Shown here one piece after another: positions 7,595 to 14,429 of a DNA stretch of 15,124 nucleotides; positions within the stretch are counted from its first letter, which is position 1, and each line of letters starts with the position of its first letter. A program made the position numbers and the translations under genes. The notes below the pieces were generated by a model. The model did no database searches. It saw nothing but the letters and a program-made list of their open reading frames with translations, and was not told where the DNA came from. Source of the DNA: SLJN01 sp964505385 (lineage in GTDB: Bacteria > Bacteroidota > Rhodothermia > Balneolales > Natronogracilivirgulaceae); the NCBI GenBank assembly GCA_964505385.1, contig CAZDIA010000057.1, forward strand, positions 1-15,124, given 5' to 3'.

Positions 7595-8512
7595 TTAGTC
7601 GATCGTGAAATAATCTTTAGATTGATAGTTGCCGGTCTGTTGTTTTATGATCTGCATCAACAGATCGTTGGCCAGAGTGCTCGCGCCGAAACGAAACATG
7701 TCGGGGTTGAGCCACTCGCCGCCAAGTGTCTCTTTAACCATGATGAGATAGCGGATGGCGGTTTTGGCATCCCGGATACCCCCGGCCGGTTTCATTCCGA
7801 TTTTGTGGCCGGTCGCGTAATAAAAATCTCGTATCGCTTCCAGCATCACCAGCGTAACCGGCTGGGTTGCCGCCGGTTTTACTTTTCCGGTTGATGTCTT
7901 GATGAAATCTGCGCCGGCATACATGGCGATATCGCTGGCTTTACGCACATTTTCCATCGTTTCCAGCTCCCCGGTTTCCAGAATGACTTTCAGGTGGGCA
8001 TCCCCGCAAGCTTCTTTGACAGCAGCTATTTCATCAAACACCCGGCTGTAATCACCTTTGAGGAACGCCCCGCGTGAAATCACCATGTCGATCTCATCAG
8101 CGCCTTCTTCCACGGCGTACCGGGTGTCGTCCAGCCGGTTTTTCAACGGATACATACCACTTGGAAAACCGGTTGCCACACTTGCAACCTGCACGCCGGA
8201 ATCGCGAACCGTTTCGCGGGCAACCCTCACAAGATTGGGATATACACAAACTGCGGCCACAGCGGGAATATCTTCATTGGGATGCGGATGCATCGCTTTA
8301 TAACACATCTGTCGCACTTTGCCCGGAGTGTCCATACCCTCAAGGGTGGTCAGATCAACCATGCTAAGTGACAGCTTAAGCGCCCATAGCTTGGAATCTG
8401 TTTTGATACTGCGCTTGTTGAATCGATCCACACGCTCCTCAACCCCAACTTTGTCGACAGGTATGGTTTGGTTGAAATCCGGATGCGGAAGAACTGTGGT
8501 TTCCTCAGACAT
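7595..8512 (-). CDS. deoC: Deoxyribose-phosphate aldolase
   Basis: The product cleaves 2-deoxy-D-ribose 5-phosphate to acetaldehyde and glyceraldehyde 3-phosphate, the last step of deoxynucleoside breakdown. It is a class I aldolase: the Schiff-base Lys is in ADFIKTSTGK (residue 205), the second active-site Lys in GMKPAGG (241), and the proton-relay Asp in EIDMV (142). At 305 residues it is longer than the E. coli enzyme (259) because of an N-terminal extension of about 40 residues. This resembles the longer eukaryote-like DERA branch. It is the first gene of a minus-strand cluster with a complete ALDH (4-base gap) and a short ALDH-like gene. A sigma70-like promoter is proposed just upstream. 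No deoxynucleoside kinase, phosphorylase or deoB is in the window. Confidence 0.95.
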   Translation of the reverse strand: MSEETTVLPHPDFNQTIPVDKVGVEERVDRFNKRSIKTDSKLWALKLSLSMVDLTTLEGMDTPGKVRQMCYKAMHPHPNEDIPAVAAVCVYPNLVRVARETVRDSGVQVASVATGFPSGMYPLKNRLDDTRYAVEEGADEIDMVISRGAFLKGDYSRVFDEIAAVKEACGDAHLKVILETGELETMENVRKASDIAMYAGADFIKTSTGKVKPAATQPVTLVMLEAIRDFYYATGHKIGMKPAGGIRDAKTAIRYLIMVKETLGGEWLNPDMFRFGASTLANDLLMQIIKQQTGNYQSKDYFTID

Positions 8513-8548
8513 GGTGATCTATACTTAAGGTTTGGCTTTTAACAGTTT

Positions 8549-8577
8549 AATAAAGAAGATATAAGACACTTAGTCAA
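8549..8577 (-). promoter_or_regulatory. Candidate sigma70-like promoter for the deoC cluster
   Basis: On the minus strand, TTGACT (8577-8572) is followed after 17 bases by TTTATT (8554-8549), about 37 bases before the deoC start codon. The -35 box matches the general consensus at 5 of 6 positions, the -10 box at 4 of 6. Bacteroidota-type organisms often use a different promoter consensus, so this is a weak call. Confidence 0.3.
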
Positions 8578-8653
8578 TTAATCAATATAACAAACTTAAC
8601 GCTTTTCAGTAATTCAAACTTTTCGCCCACCCCGAGACTCGCCCTACGACTAC

Positions 8654-8690
8654 GCCTGTCCTGAGCAACGTCGAAGGGCTCAGGACAGGC
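8654..8690. repeat. Perfect 13-bp hairpin of the CTGAGC...GACGAAG repeat family
   Basis: GCCTGTCCTGAGC (8654-8666) and GCTCAGGACAGGC (8678-8690) form a perfect inverted repeat with an 11-base loop. It lies in the 414-base gene-free stretch between deoC and the outer-membrane protein gene. Similar palindromic repeats built on CTGAGC and GTCGAAGG are known to be widely dispersed in Bacteroidota-like genomes. The stem has no T-run on either side, so termination is not evident. Confidence 0.75.
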
Positions 8691-8730
8691 CTGACGAAGG
8701 GTTATCGATCTGTCACCTTGAGCCTGAAAT

Positions 8731-8843
8731 TGTCATCCAGAGCTTGACGAAGGGCAACCAGCGAGCAGGATTTCTCCACGAGCAAAGGAGGTTGTGGGCA
8801 GTAAGGTGCTCGTAAGTCATGCTTCGTCGGGCTCAGCATGACA
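8731..8843. repeat. Large imperfect inverted repeat, same family as 8654-8690
   Basis: The arm 8731-8752 (TGTCATCCAGAGC...) pairs with 8822-8843 (...GCTCAGCATGACA) at 18 of 22 positions, enclosing about 69 bases. A third fragment resembling the same arm (TGTCACCTTGAGCCTG) occurs at 8711-8726. The stretch 8641-8843 therefore looks like a mosaic of several insertions or rearranged copies of one palindromic repeat. No open frame here resembles a known protein. Confidence 0.65.
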
Positions 8844-8892
8844 GGGTAGAGGCTTTTATTTGTCAAAAAAGCTCCTGCTGATAACTGATTTT

Positions 8893-8926
8893 TGACACAC
8901 TGACACACTGCAGCACTGACACACTG
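8893..8926. repeat. Octamer repeat TGACACAC ending at a stop codon
   Basis: Four units in exact 8-base register (TGACACAC, TGACACAC, TGCAGCAC, TGACACAC) and a final TG end one base before the stop codon (8927-8929) of the minus-strand outer-membrane protein gene. Two further copies of TGACACAC lie at 12779-12794, so the motif is dispersed. Confidence 0.75.
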
Positions 8927-10057
8927 TTACCTCAACCCAACCCCGATACCACCATTGATAACATGGTAATCGGCGTAAGTGTATTCCGCGGTAACATAAA
9001 TGAATCCAAGGCGAAGCCGGGCACCAAGTAAGCCGCGGAACCGGTTTCTGCCATCAATACTGATGTCGACCGGTTCTTCAACAGACTCAACCGTAATTCG
9101 CTCGGGATCATCCGCGGTAGGCGCAGGCTCAACTACGGGGTAATTGCCTTCCGTAAGCACTTGTATGTTTGATCCTTCGATACCCACACCGCCAAAAACT
9201 GAAATCAACGGAAAGTTTCTTCCTACAAGTAGATTTACATTCCACGCGTCTGTAGTCATAGACAGTTTCTGGTCTTCCCATTCGGAAGCGTCGAAATCAT
9301 TTTCAGGTTCAACATTTCGGAAATCATCGGGTGTGAGCGAAAAATCATCGAATGAGGCGAGTATTCTGGTAAATCCCCCCTGTAGCGCTATTGTTACCGG
9401 CCACAATCCACCTGCGGGGATGTATTGGTTAAGCTCGTGTTTGATACCTCCGCCAAATACCTGATAATCAAAATCCTCATATTCAAACAGGGGCGGCATG
9501 TAACGCAGTGAAACTTCAGTATCCCGGATCAGCCCCAGGTTACCCTGAATGATCGGGGTACGTACGACCCGGTGCCCGACACCGGCCGGCATCTCAAAGT
9601 TGCTTATGACCTGCTTTCGCTCTTCGCCTTCGAATTCATACTCAACGAAAGCTTCCATTTCCGGGCCGGGTTCATCCGCACCGGACAAGGTAGGTGAGAG
9701 TGTGCCGGGATCAACAAATGGGTCCATCACCTGCATGTTGTTGAGATTAAGATCCTCAATATCAAAATAATGATCTTTTTCCGGGACTAATGCCAATCCT
9801 GTTTTTACCGTTGCGCTGAACCCCAGCACTCCGTGAACAGGCGCGGTATTATTCCAGCCGGTATTCAGATTCGCGCCGAATCCGCTGCCGAACGGACGCA
9901 AATACTCCGTCGCCAAAGTTTCGGCATCATCAACTCCACCCTGAATGAGCGCATTGAAGTTTCCTAATTGAGCTCTGGACTCATCGGGATTCAGCATAAA
10001 AATCATAATGATAGTGATTGTGATCCCGGTTACAGCGCGCGGACTGAGAGTTTGCAT
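8927..10057 (-). CDS. Predicted outer-membrane beta-barrel protein, DUF6588-like
   Basis: The product has 376 residues from the chosen ATG. A signal peptide (hydrophobic residues about 9-22, likely cleavage after SRA at 27-29) is followed by a segment that resembles the DUF6588 family of Bacteroidota (YLRPFGSGFGANLNTGW, then GVLGFSATVKTGLALV). The rest alternates short beta-strand-like segments with acidic loops, including GNLGLIRDTEVSLRYMPP, VFGGGIKHELNQY, and the C-terminal strands FRGLLGARLRLGFIYVTAEYTYADYHVINGGIGVGLR in outline. An outer-membrane barrel is likely; substrate and role are unknown. The frame stays open to a TTG at 10102, but the ATG at 10057 is preferred: it puts the signal sequence at the N-terminus and is preceded by GAGG with 8 bases of spacing. 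The nearest gene upstream is rsgA, 164 bases away, so the gene is probably transcribed on its own. Confidence 0.8.
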   Translation of the reverse strand: MQTLSPRAVTGITITIIMIFMLNPDESRAQLGNFNALIQGGVDDAETLATEYLRPFGSGFGANLNTGWNNTAPVHGVLGFSATVKTGLALVPEKDHYFDIEDLNLNNMQVMDPFVDPGTLSPTLSGADEPGPEMEAFVEYEFEGEERKQVISNFEMPAGVGHRVVRTPIIQGNLGLIRDTEVSLRYMPPLFEYEDFDYQVFGGGIKHELNQYIPAGGLWPVTIALQGGFTRILASFDDFSLTPDDFRNVEPENDFDASEWEDQKLSMTTDAWNVNLLVGRNFPLISVFGGVGIEGSNIQVLTEGNYPVVEPAPTADDPERITVESVEEPVDISIDGRNRFRGLLGARLRLGFIYVTAEYTYADYHVINGGIGVGLR

Positions 10058-10221
10058 ATGATCTGCCTCAAGAAAGGTTTGTTCTGAGTTATAGGTGCTC
10101 AATAATCATTGAAAATATAATTACAGATTTGATCAAATGAATCTTTTAAAACAACCTGCTGATCAATTAACCCTGACGGGGAAACAATAACTATTTTAAA
10201 AGCTCCACCAAACAGCAATAG

Positions 10222-11142
10222 CTATTCTTTCAGCGAATCCAGTATATTTAAATACGATTGGTATCTTTGCCGGGCAATTTTACCCTCATTTACCTGCTCA
10301 ATCACACTGCACCCCGGTTCGTGCACATGTGTGCAATCATAAAACTTGCACTCCTCGCGCGCCTGACTCATCTCCCTGAAGTATAAGGAAAGCTCTTTTC
10401 TATAAATGTTCACGAGACCGAATTCACGGATGCCGGGGGTATCCACCAGTTTAGCGCCGTTGGAGAGCTGATGGAGCTGAGCAAAAGTAGTGGTGTGTTT
10501 TCCTTTTTCCGAAGCTTTGGAAACGTCGGCAGTTTTGAGATTTATTCCGGGGTCTATAGTGTTGATCAATGTGGATTTTCCGACACCGGAATGGCCGATC
10601 AGTACGACCAGCTTGTCTTTAATAAATTCAGAGAACAGACGAACAGACTCCGGGTCTTTTACCGAAGTATGATAAACCGGATAATCCAGTGAGCGGTAGA
10701 TTTCGGTGAGTTCATTGAGCGTCTTTTCGCTGCTCTTTTTCCCGAGAAGATCGGTTTTATTAAACAAAAGTGCCGGGGGCACATCATATGCTTCACAGGT
10801 AACCAGAAACCGGTCAAAAAAGCCGGGCTTTGGATTAGGTTGTGCAACCGCCTGCATTGCTACAGCAGCATCGATATTGGCCGCAATGATCTGATTCCGG
10901 GCATCTTTGGTTTTCCTGGTAGCTTTTCTGAGAATCAGGTTCCGGCGCTCTTCAACTCCGGTGATGGAAGCGGTGGATTGATCATCAAACTGCACGGAAA
11001 CACGGTCTCCGACAGCCACAGGATTGGTGACGTCCAGATCCTGCAGCCGCATTTTACCGCGCAGCCGTGCCTGAAGGATCTCGCCATCATCGGTTTTAAT
11101 TTTATACCAGCTTCCGGTTGATTGCAGTATAGTGGCTTTCAA
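10222..11142 (-). CDS. rsgA: Small-ribosomal-subunit biogenesis GTPase RsgA
   Basis: The 306-residue product is a circularly permuted GTPase that acts in late maturation of the 30S subunit. The order is characteristic: N-terminal OB-fold (about 1-70), G4 NKTD (128-131), G1 GHSGVGKST (183-191), the HTTT segment as G2 (216-219), G3 DTPG (234-237), then the zinc-binding C-x4-C-x-H-x5-C with C265, C270, H272 and C278. The length is normal for the family. The start is TTG at 11142; no upstream in-frame ATG exists, and starting at TTG gives the usual MKATILQSTGSWY opening of RsgA proteins. The stop is TAG. It is transcribed divergently from the ECF sigma factor, with the 118-base repeat array between them. 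Confidence 0.96.
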   Translation of the reverse strand: MKATILQSTGSWYKIKTDDGEILQARLRGKMRLQDLDVTNPVAVGDRVSVQFDDQSTASITGVEERRNLILRKATRKTKDARNQIIAANIDAAVAMQAVAQPNPKPGFFDRFLVTCEAYDVPPALLFNKTDLLGKKSSEKTLNELTEIYRSLDYPVYHTSVKDPESVRLFSEFIKDKLVVLIGHSGVGKSTLINTIDPGINLKTADVSKASEKGKHTTTFAQLHQLSNGAKLVDTPGIREFGLVNIYRKELSLYFREMSQAREECKFYDCTHVHEPGCSVIEQVNEGKIARQRYQSYLNILDSLKE

Positions 11143-11382
11143 GATTATGTTTCGGCCTTGTTAAGTGATTATCAAGCAGTAAATTATTAAAATCTGAGTT
11201 CTACTGTTTTTTAATTTGCCCTGATTTAAGTGAGCAAATGTTAAGATAGTATATATTGCACTTGTCGTAAAACCCCGGATCACTCTAAACTATGAAGTAG
11301 AATCGAATTATCTGCGCAACTCATCGGGAATATGTGAACTTGCAATTATTCCACACCGCAGGTCAGGAGATTTACGCACCTA

Positions 11383-11846
11383 CAGGAAGATTCACCACCA
11401 CGAGCACCAAGGAGACACCACGGACACGGCGTAAGAATAATCAAAAAATAAAACGTAGTGCTCGTTGTGCCTTCTTTGTGGCCGTTGTGGTTAACACAAA
11501 CAGGAAGATTCACCACCACGAGCACCAAGGAGACACCACGGACACGGCGTAAGAATAATCAAAAAATAAAACGTAGTGCTCGTTGTGCCTTCTTTGTGGC
11601 CGTTGTGGTTAACACAAACAGGAAGATTCACCACCACGAGCACCAAGGAGACACCACGGACACGGCGTAAGAATAATCAAAAAATAAAACGTAGTGCTCG
11701 TTGTGCCTTCTTTGTGGCCGTTGTGGTTAACACAAACAGGAAGATTCACCACCACGAGCACCAAGGAGACACCACGACCACGACGAAAAAATAATTTTAA
11801 AAAACGCAGTGCTCGTTGCGCCTTCTTTGCGGCCGTTGTGCTTAAC
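11383..11846. repeat. Tandem array of four 118-base units, each an imperfect hairpin
   Basis: Units begin at 11383, 11501, 11619 and 11737, exactly 118 bases apart. The first three are identical by eye; the fourth has diverged in its second half and is about 3 bases shorter. Within a unit, 11393-11427 and 11458-11492 are reverse complements at about 25 of 35 positions, with an A-rich loop, so each unit could fold back on itself. The unit is not a multiple of three, so the short open frames seen across it shift from copy to copy and are not genes. There are no spacers between units, so this is not CRISPR. The array fills most of the 809-base gene-free region between the divergent rsgA and the sigma factor gene; the flanks 11143-11382 and 11847-11951 show no other clear feature. 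Confidence 0.92.
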
Positions 11847-11951
11847 TACTCAGTAAGTTCACCAAAACTCACTATTGAACTTTTATAGAGTTAGTGCATT
11901 ATGTATTTTGAATAATTGATCAAGCTTCTTAACTGTAAAGGTACCTGACAC

Positions 11952-12578
11952 ATGAGCTCATCCAAAGAGCAGGCTTCACATGAACATACGGAACAGTCCG
12001 ACAGCAGCAAGGAGGATGCACGGCTGGTCGAAGACGCCATTAATGGAAGTGAGGCGGCTTACGCCCGGTTGATGGAAAAATATCACCGCGCGCTCTATTT
12101 TCATATTCTCAAGATTGTCCGCAACCGGGAAATGATAGAGGACTTGATACAGGAAGTTTTTGCCAAAGCTTTCAGCAGCATTGAATCCTATAATCGTGAT
12201 TACGCCTTTTCCACCTGGCTATACCGCATTGCAACTAATCACAGCATTGATTTTCTGCGGAAGAAAAAACTTCAGACGTATTCGCTTGATCAACCTGTTG
12301 AGGGTAAAGATGGTGAAATGCAGATCGAACCGAAGGATCCGGAGGCCGAAACGGATCAATCCATCATTCAATCACAGCGTAAAAATATGGTCGCCGAAGC
12401 GATAAGCGAGTTACCCGAGAAATACCGGATCGTCATCGAGTTGCGGCATATGCAGGAAAAAAGCTATCAGGAGATATCCGAAGAAATTGGTCAGCCCCTC
12501 GGCACGATAAAAGCCCACCTGTTCCGCGCCAGAGAGCTGCTTAATAAAGAGCTGAAGAATAAAATGCAGAGGTATTGA
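11952..12578 (+). CDS. ECF-type RNA polymerase sigma factor
   Basis: The 208-residue protein is a sigma70-family extracytoplasmic-function sigma factor of the RpoE type. A polar N-terminal tail of about 20 residues precedes region 2 (about 35-105), with DLIQEVFAKAF (64-74) and the promoter-melting and -10-binding segment FSTWLYRIATNHSIDFLRKK (86-105). A linker with an acidic stretch follows. Region 4 (about 147-200) carries a helix-turn-helix, LPEKYRIVIELRHMQEKSYQEISEEI...GTIKAHLFRARELL in outline. It directs polymerase to a regulon not identifiable here. No anti-sigma factor is encoded next to it: a repeat-filled spacer follows, then a sugar dehydrogenase gene. Control may therefore be transcriptional or through a distant partner. 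The start codon is ATG, with only a weak upstream AAAGG. Confidence 0.94.
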   Translation: MSSSKEQASHEHTEQSDSSKEDARLVEDAINGSEAAYARLMEKYHRALYFHILKIVRNREMIEDLIQEVFAKAFSSIESYNRDYAFSTWLYRIATNHSIDFLRKKKLQTYSLDQPVEGKDGEMQIEPKDPEAETDQSIIQSQRKNMVAEAISELPEKYRIVIELRHMQEKSYQEISEEIGQPLGTIKAHLFRARELLNKELKNKMQRY

Positions 12579-12584
12579 GTGAGA

Positions 12585-12635
12585 AAGGCACCAAGGCACC
12601 GAGGCACCAAGGCACAAAGGCACAAAGGCACAAAG
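12585..12635. repeat. Six tandem octamers AAGGCACC/AAGGCACA
   Basis: Immediately after the sigma factor stop, the sequence reads AAGGCACC, AAGGCACC, GAGGCACC, AAGGCACA, AAGGCACA, AAGGCACA in exact 8-base register. The motif recalls the GGCACC/CACCAAGG words inside the 118-base units, but the period differs. It is non-coding, and slippage would be expected to vary the copy number. It opens the 388-base gene-free stretch 12579-12966. Confidence 0.85.
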
Positions 12636-12666
12636 TGTTAATACAATTATTTGATAACTGTTAACT

Positions 12667-12755
12667 GGAATAATGGAATAATGGATTATTGGGGGAACCA
12701 GATCAGCATTATTCCAACAATCCATTAATCCAATACCCCAATATTCCAACATTCC
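12667..12755. repeat. Octamer tracts with reverse-complementary arms
   Basis: GGAATAAT, GGAATAAT, GGATTATT (12667-12690) forms the left arm. Six octamers ending in CC (12708-12755: ATTATTCC, AACAATCC, ATTAATCC, AATACCCC, AATATTCC, AACATTCC) form the right arm. The two arms are approximately reverse complementary; for example 12679-12692 pairs with 12714-12727 at 13 of 14 positions. A transcript from the sigma factor gene could fold here. No gene is seen. Confidence 0.7.
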
Positions 12756-12778
12756 AACAAAAAACTGATAACTGAATC

Positions 12779-12796
12779 TGACACACTGACACACTG
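12779..12796. repeat. Two TGACACAC octamers, second locus
   Basis: TGACACAC occurs twice in tandem followed by TG, the same octamer as at 8893-8926, and preceded here as there by an ATAACTGA word. The remainder of this spacer (12797-12966) is AT-rich and probably holds the promoter of the sugar dehydrogenase gene, but no convincing -35/-10 pair was found. Confidence 0.7.
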
Positions 12797-12966
12797 TACC
12801 CCTGAAAAACTGAACTTAGGTGAATTTTTGGCTGTAAAAGGCATAAAGCCAATTTTCGCCTACTATTTCTGAAAACATATTTCTATTATTGCCCTGTCCA
12901 TATACATATAAAAGGGAGTGGGTAACACGAACTATAAACCAAAAAAAACAAGAGCGCGTTAAATAA

Positions 12967-14292
12967 ATGTTAGATCATCTGCTGCAAAAAATTGAAGACA
13001 GAAGTTACAGAATCGGAATCATCGGTCTCGGATATGTAGGGCTGCCTTTGCTATGGACGTTTTATCAAAAGGGGTTCTCCTTAACCGGTTTTGATGTCGA
13101 TCCCCAAAAAACCGAAAAGCTCGAAAGCGGCCGGTCGTACATCAAACATTTCAGGGATGAGCAGATTTCAGAGATGATGGAGTCCGGCAAAGTTCAGGTT
13201 ACTACAGATTTTACCAGGGTTGATGAGGTTGATGCTATCCTGATGTGCGTCCCCACTCCGCTGGATGACCACCGCGAACCGGATATGAGTTATGTCGAAA
13301 CCACGGTTGAAACCATCGGACCCAATCTGAAAAAGGGGCATCTGCTGGTGTTGGAGTCTACTACCTATCCCGGCACAACCGATGAGTTGATCAAGCCGCT
13401 GGCTGAAGAACTCTCGGGATTAGAGTCCGGGCGTGATTTTTACCTCGCATACAGTCCCGAACGGGAAGATCCGGGAAATGCGGATTTCCAGACGGCATCC
13501 ATCCCAAAGGTAGTGGGAGCCGAAGGCGAAGAGGCGCTGAAGCTTGCCTGCGCCATGTATGATGCGGCAATTGTGGAGACGGTGCCGGTCAGCAGCGCCC
13601 GTACCGCTGAGGCCGTGAAACTGCTCGAGAATATATTCAGGGCCGTAAACATCGCGCTGGTTAATGAACTGAAAGTGGTGTTTGAGAAAATGGACATTGA
13701 CATATACGAAGTAATCAATGCGGCTAAAACAAAACCGTTTGGGTTCATGGCGTTTTACCCCGGGCCGGGTCTGGGCGGTCACTGCATCCCCATTGATCCG
13801 TTCTATCTTACCTGGAAGGCGCGGGAGTACGGATTTAATACCCGTTTCATTGAATTGGCCGGGGAGATCAATACATCCATGCCTACGTATGTCTTGCAAC
13901 GCACTATCATGGCTTTAAACAGCAAGAAGAAAGCGCTGAACGGCAGCAAAGTACTTTGCCTCGGCCTTGCATATAAACCCAATGTTGATGATATGCGGGA
14001 ATCACCTACTTATGAGATCATGGATCTGCTTGATGAATACGGTGCTGAGGTTGATTATCACGACCCGTTCATTCCGGTGATACCGGTGACACGCGAACAT
14101 CCTGACCGGGCCGGGCAAAACTCAATTGATTGGAATGAAAAGATGGTAGCGGGATATGATGCCGTAATTATTTGCACCGATCATGACGATATTGACTACG
14201 AAAAACTATTGAACTGGCAGGATTGCATTGTAGATACCCGCAATGCGATGAATACGTTGCTGAACTCAAACGGCAAAGTCTGGAAAGCGTAA
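12967..14292 (+). CDS. UDP-N-acetylhexosamine/UDP-glucose 6-dehydrogenase family enzyme (WbpA/WecC-like)
   Basis: The 441-residue product belongs to the nucleotide-sugar dehydrogenases, which oxidise the C6 of a UDP-sugar to the uronic acid with two NAD molecules. It shows the Rossmann motif GLGYVG (20-25) followed by FDVD (42-45), VPTPLD (95-100), the ESTTYPGTT segment (130-138), SPEREDPG (163-170), the active-site Lys region AVKLLEN (216-222) and the catalytic Cys in GGHCIPIDP (Cys 273). The SYIKH segment (57-61) and overall style favour the N-acetylhexosamine-specific group (WbpA, TviB, WecC) over plain UDP-glucose dehydrogenase; the exact substrate cannot be settled by eye. The product would feed synthesis of capsule, O-antigen or exopolysaccharide. 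The following UpxY-type antiterminator gene supports a polysaccharide locus continuing to the right. Confidence 0.92.
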   Translation: MLDHLLQKIEDRSYRIGIIGLGYVGLPLLWTFYQKGFSLTGFDVDPQKTEKLESGRSYIKHFRDEQISEMMESGKVQVTTDFTRVDEVDAILMCVPTPLDDHREPDMSYVETTVETIGPNLKKGHLLVLESTTYPGTTDELIKPLAEELSGLESGRDFYLAYSPEREDPGNADFQTASIPKVVGAEGEEALKLACAMYDAAIVETVPVSSARTAEAVKLLENIFRAVNIALVNELKVVFEKMDIDIYEVINAAKTKPFGFMAFYPGPGLGGHCIPIDPFYLTWKAREYGFNTRFIELAGEINTSMPTYVLQRTIMALNSKKKALNGSKVLCLGLAYKPNVDDMRESPTYEIMDLLDEYGAEVDYHDPFIPVIPVTREHPDRAGQNSIDWNEKMVAGYDAVIICTDHDDIDYEKLLNWQDCIVDTRNAMNTLLNSNGKVWKA

Positions 14293-14305
14293 CAAGGGTT
14301 TTTTA

Positions 14306-14394
14306 AAAGATTGAAGATTGAAAATTAAAGATTAAAGGTTTCTTACTAACAAGCATCGAGGCTGATAAAAGATAATTTTCAATCTTCAATCTTT
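14306..14394 (+). repeat. 22-bp perfect inverted repeat in the leader of the antiterminator gene
   Basis: The arms 14306-14327 and 14373-14394 are perfect reverse complements (22 bp, AT-rich, built of AGATTGA heptamers in tandem) around a 45-base loop. They occupy the 137-base spacer between the sugar dehydrogenase and the UpxY-like gene, starting 14 bases after the dehydrogenase stop. The left heptamer tract runs from 14308 to 14335 in 7-base register. Transcribed from the upstream gene, it would form a long AU-rich stem that could influence read-through or mRNA stability. It could also be another member of the short tandem repeats that fill spacers in this window. Confidence 0.8.
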
Positions 14395-14429
14395 AATCTA
14401 CAATTAATCCCAAAACGGAGAGCATCAGG

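Noticed and set aside
10058..10221. Intrinsic terminator after rsgA
   Set aside because: Only a 4-bp AGCT/AGCT stem with a long loop precedes the T-run on the minus strand, too weak to call.
11383..11846. Possible CRISPR array
   Set aside because: The units are 118 bases long and directly adjacent with no unique spacers, and no cas gene is present.
11334..11888. A series of near-identical 60-72-residue open frames across the 118-base array
   Set aside because: They arise from the repeat itself; the unit length is not a multiple of three, so the frame shifts between copies, and there is no ribosome-binding site or recognisable protein.
12411..12794. 127-residue minus-strand open frame overlapping the sigma factor end
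   Set aside because: Most of it is translated from the octamer repeats of the spacer and the antisense of sigma region 4; its composition is low complexity with no family resemblance.
12870..12920. Promoter for the sugar dehydrogenase gene (TTGCCC with TATAAA)
   Set aside because: The spacing between the boxes is only about 12 bases and no alternative pair with 16-18 bases was convincing.
13420..13899. 159-residue open frame on the minus strand
   Set aside because: It lies entirely antisense within the sugar dehydrogenase, whose catalytic motifs are intact.
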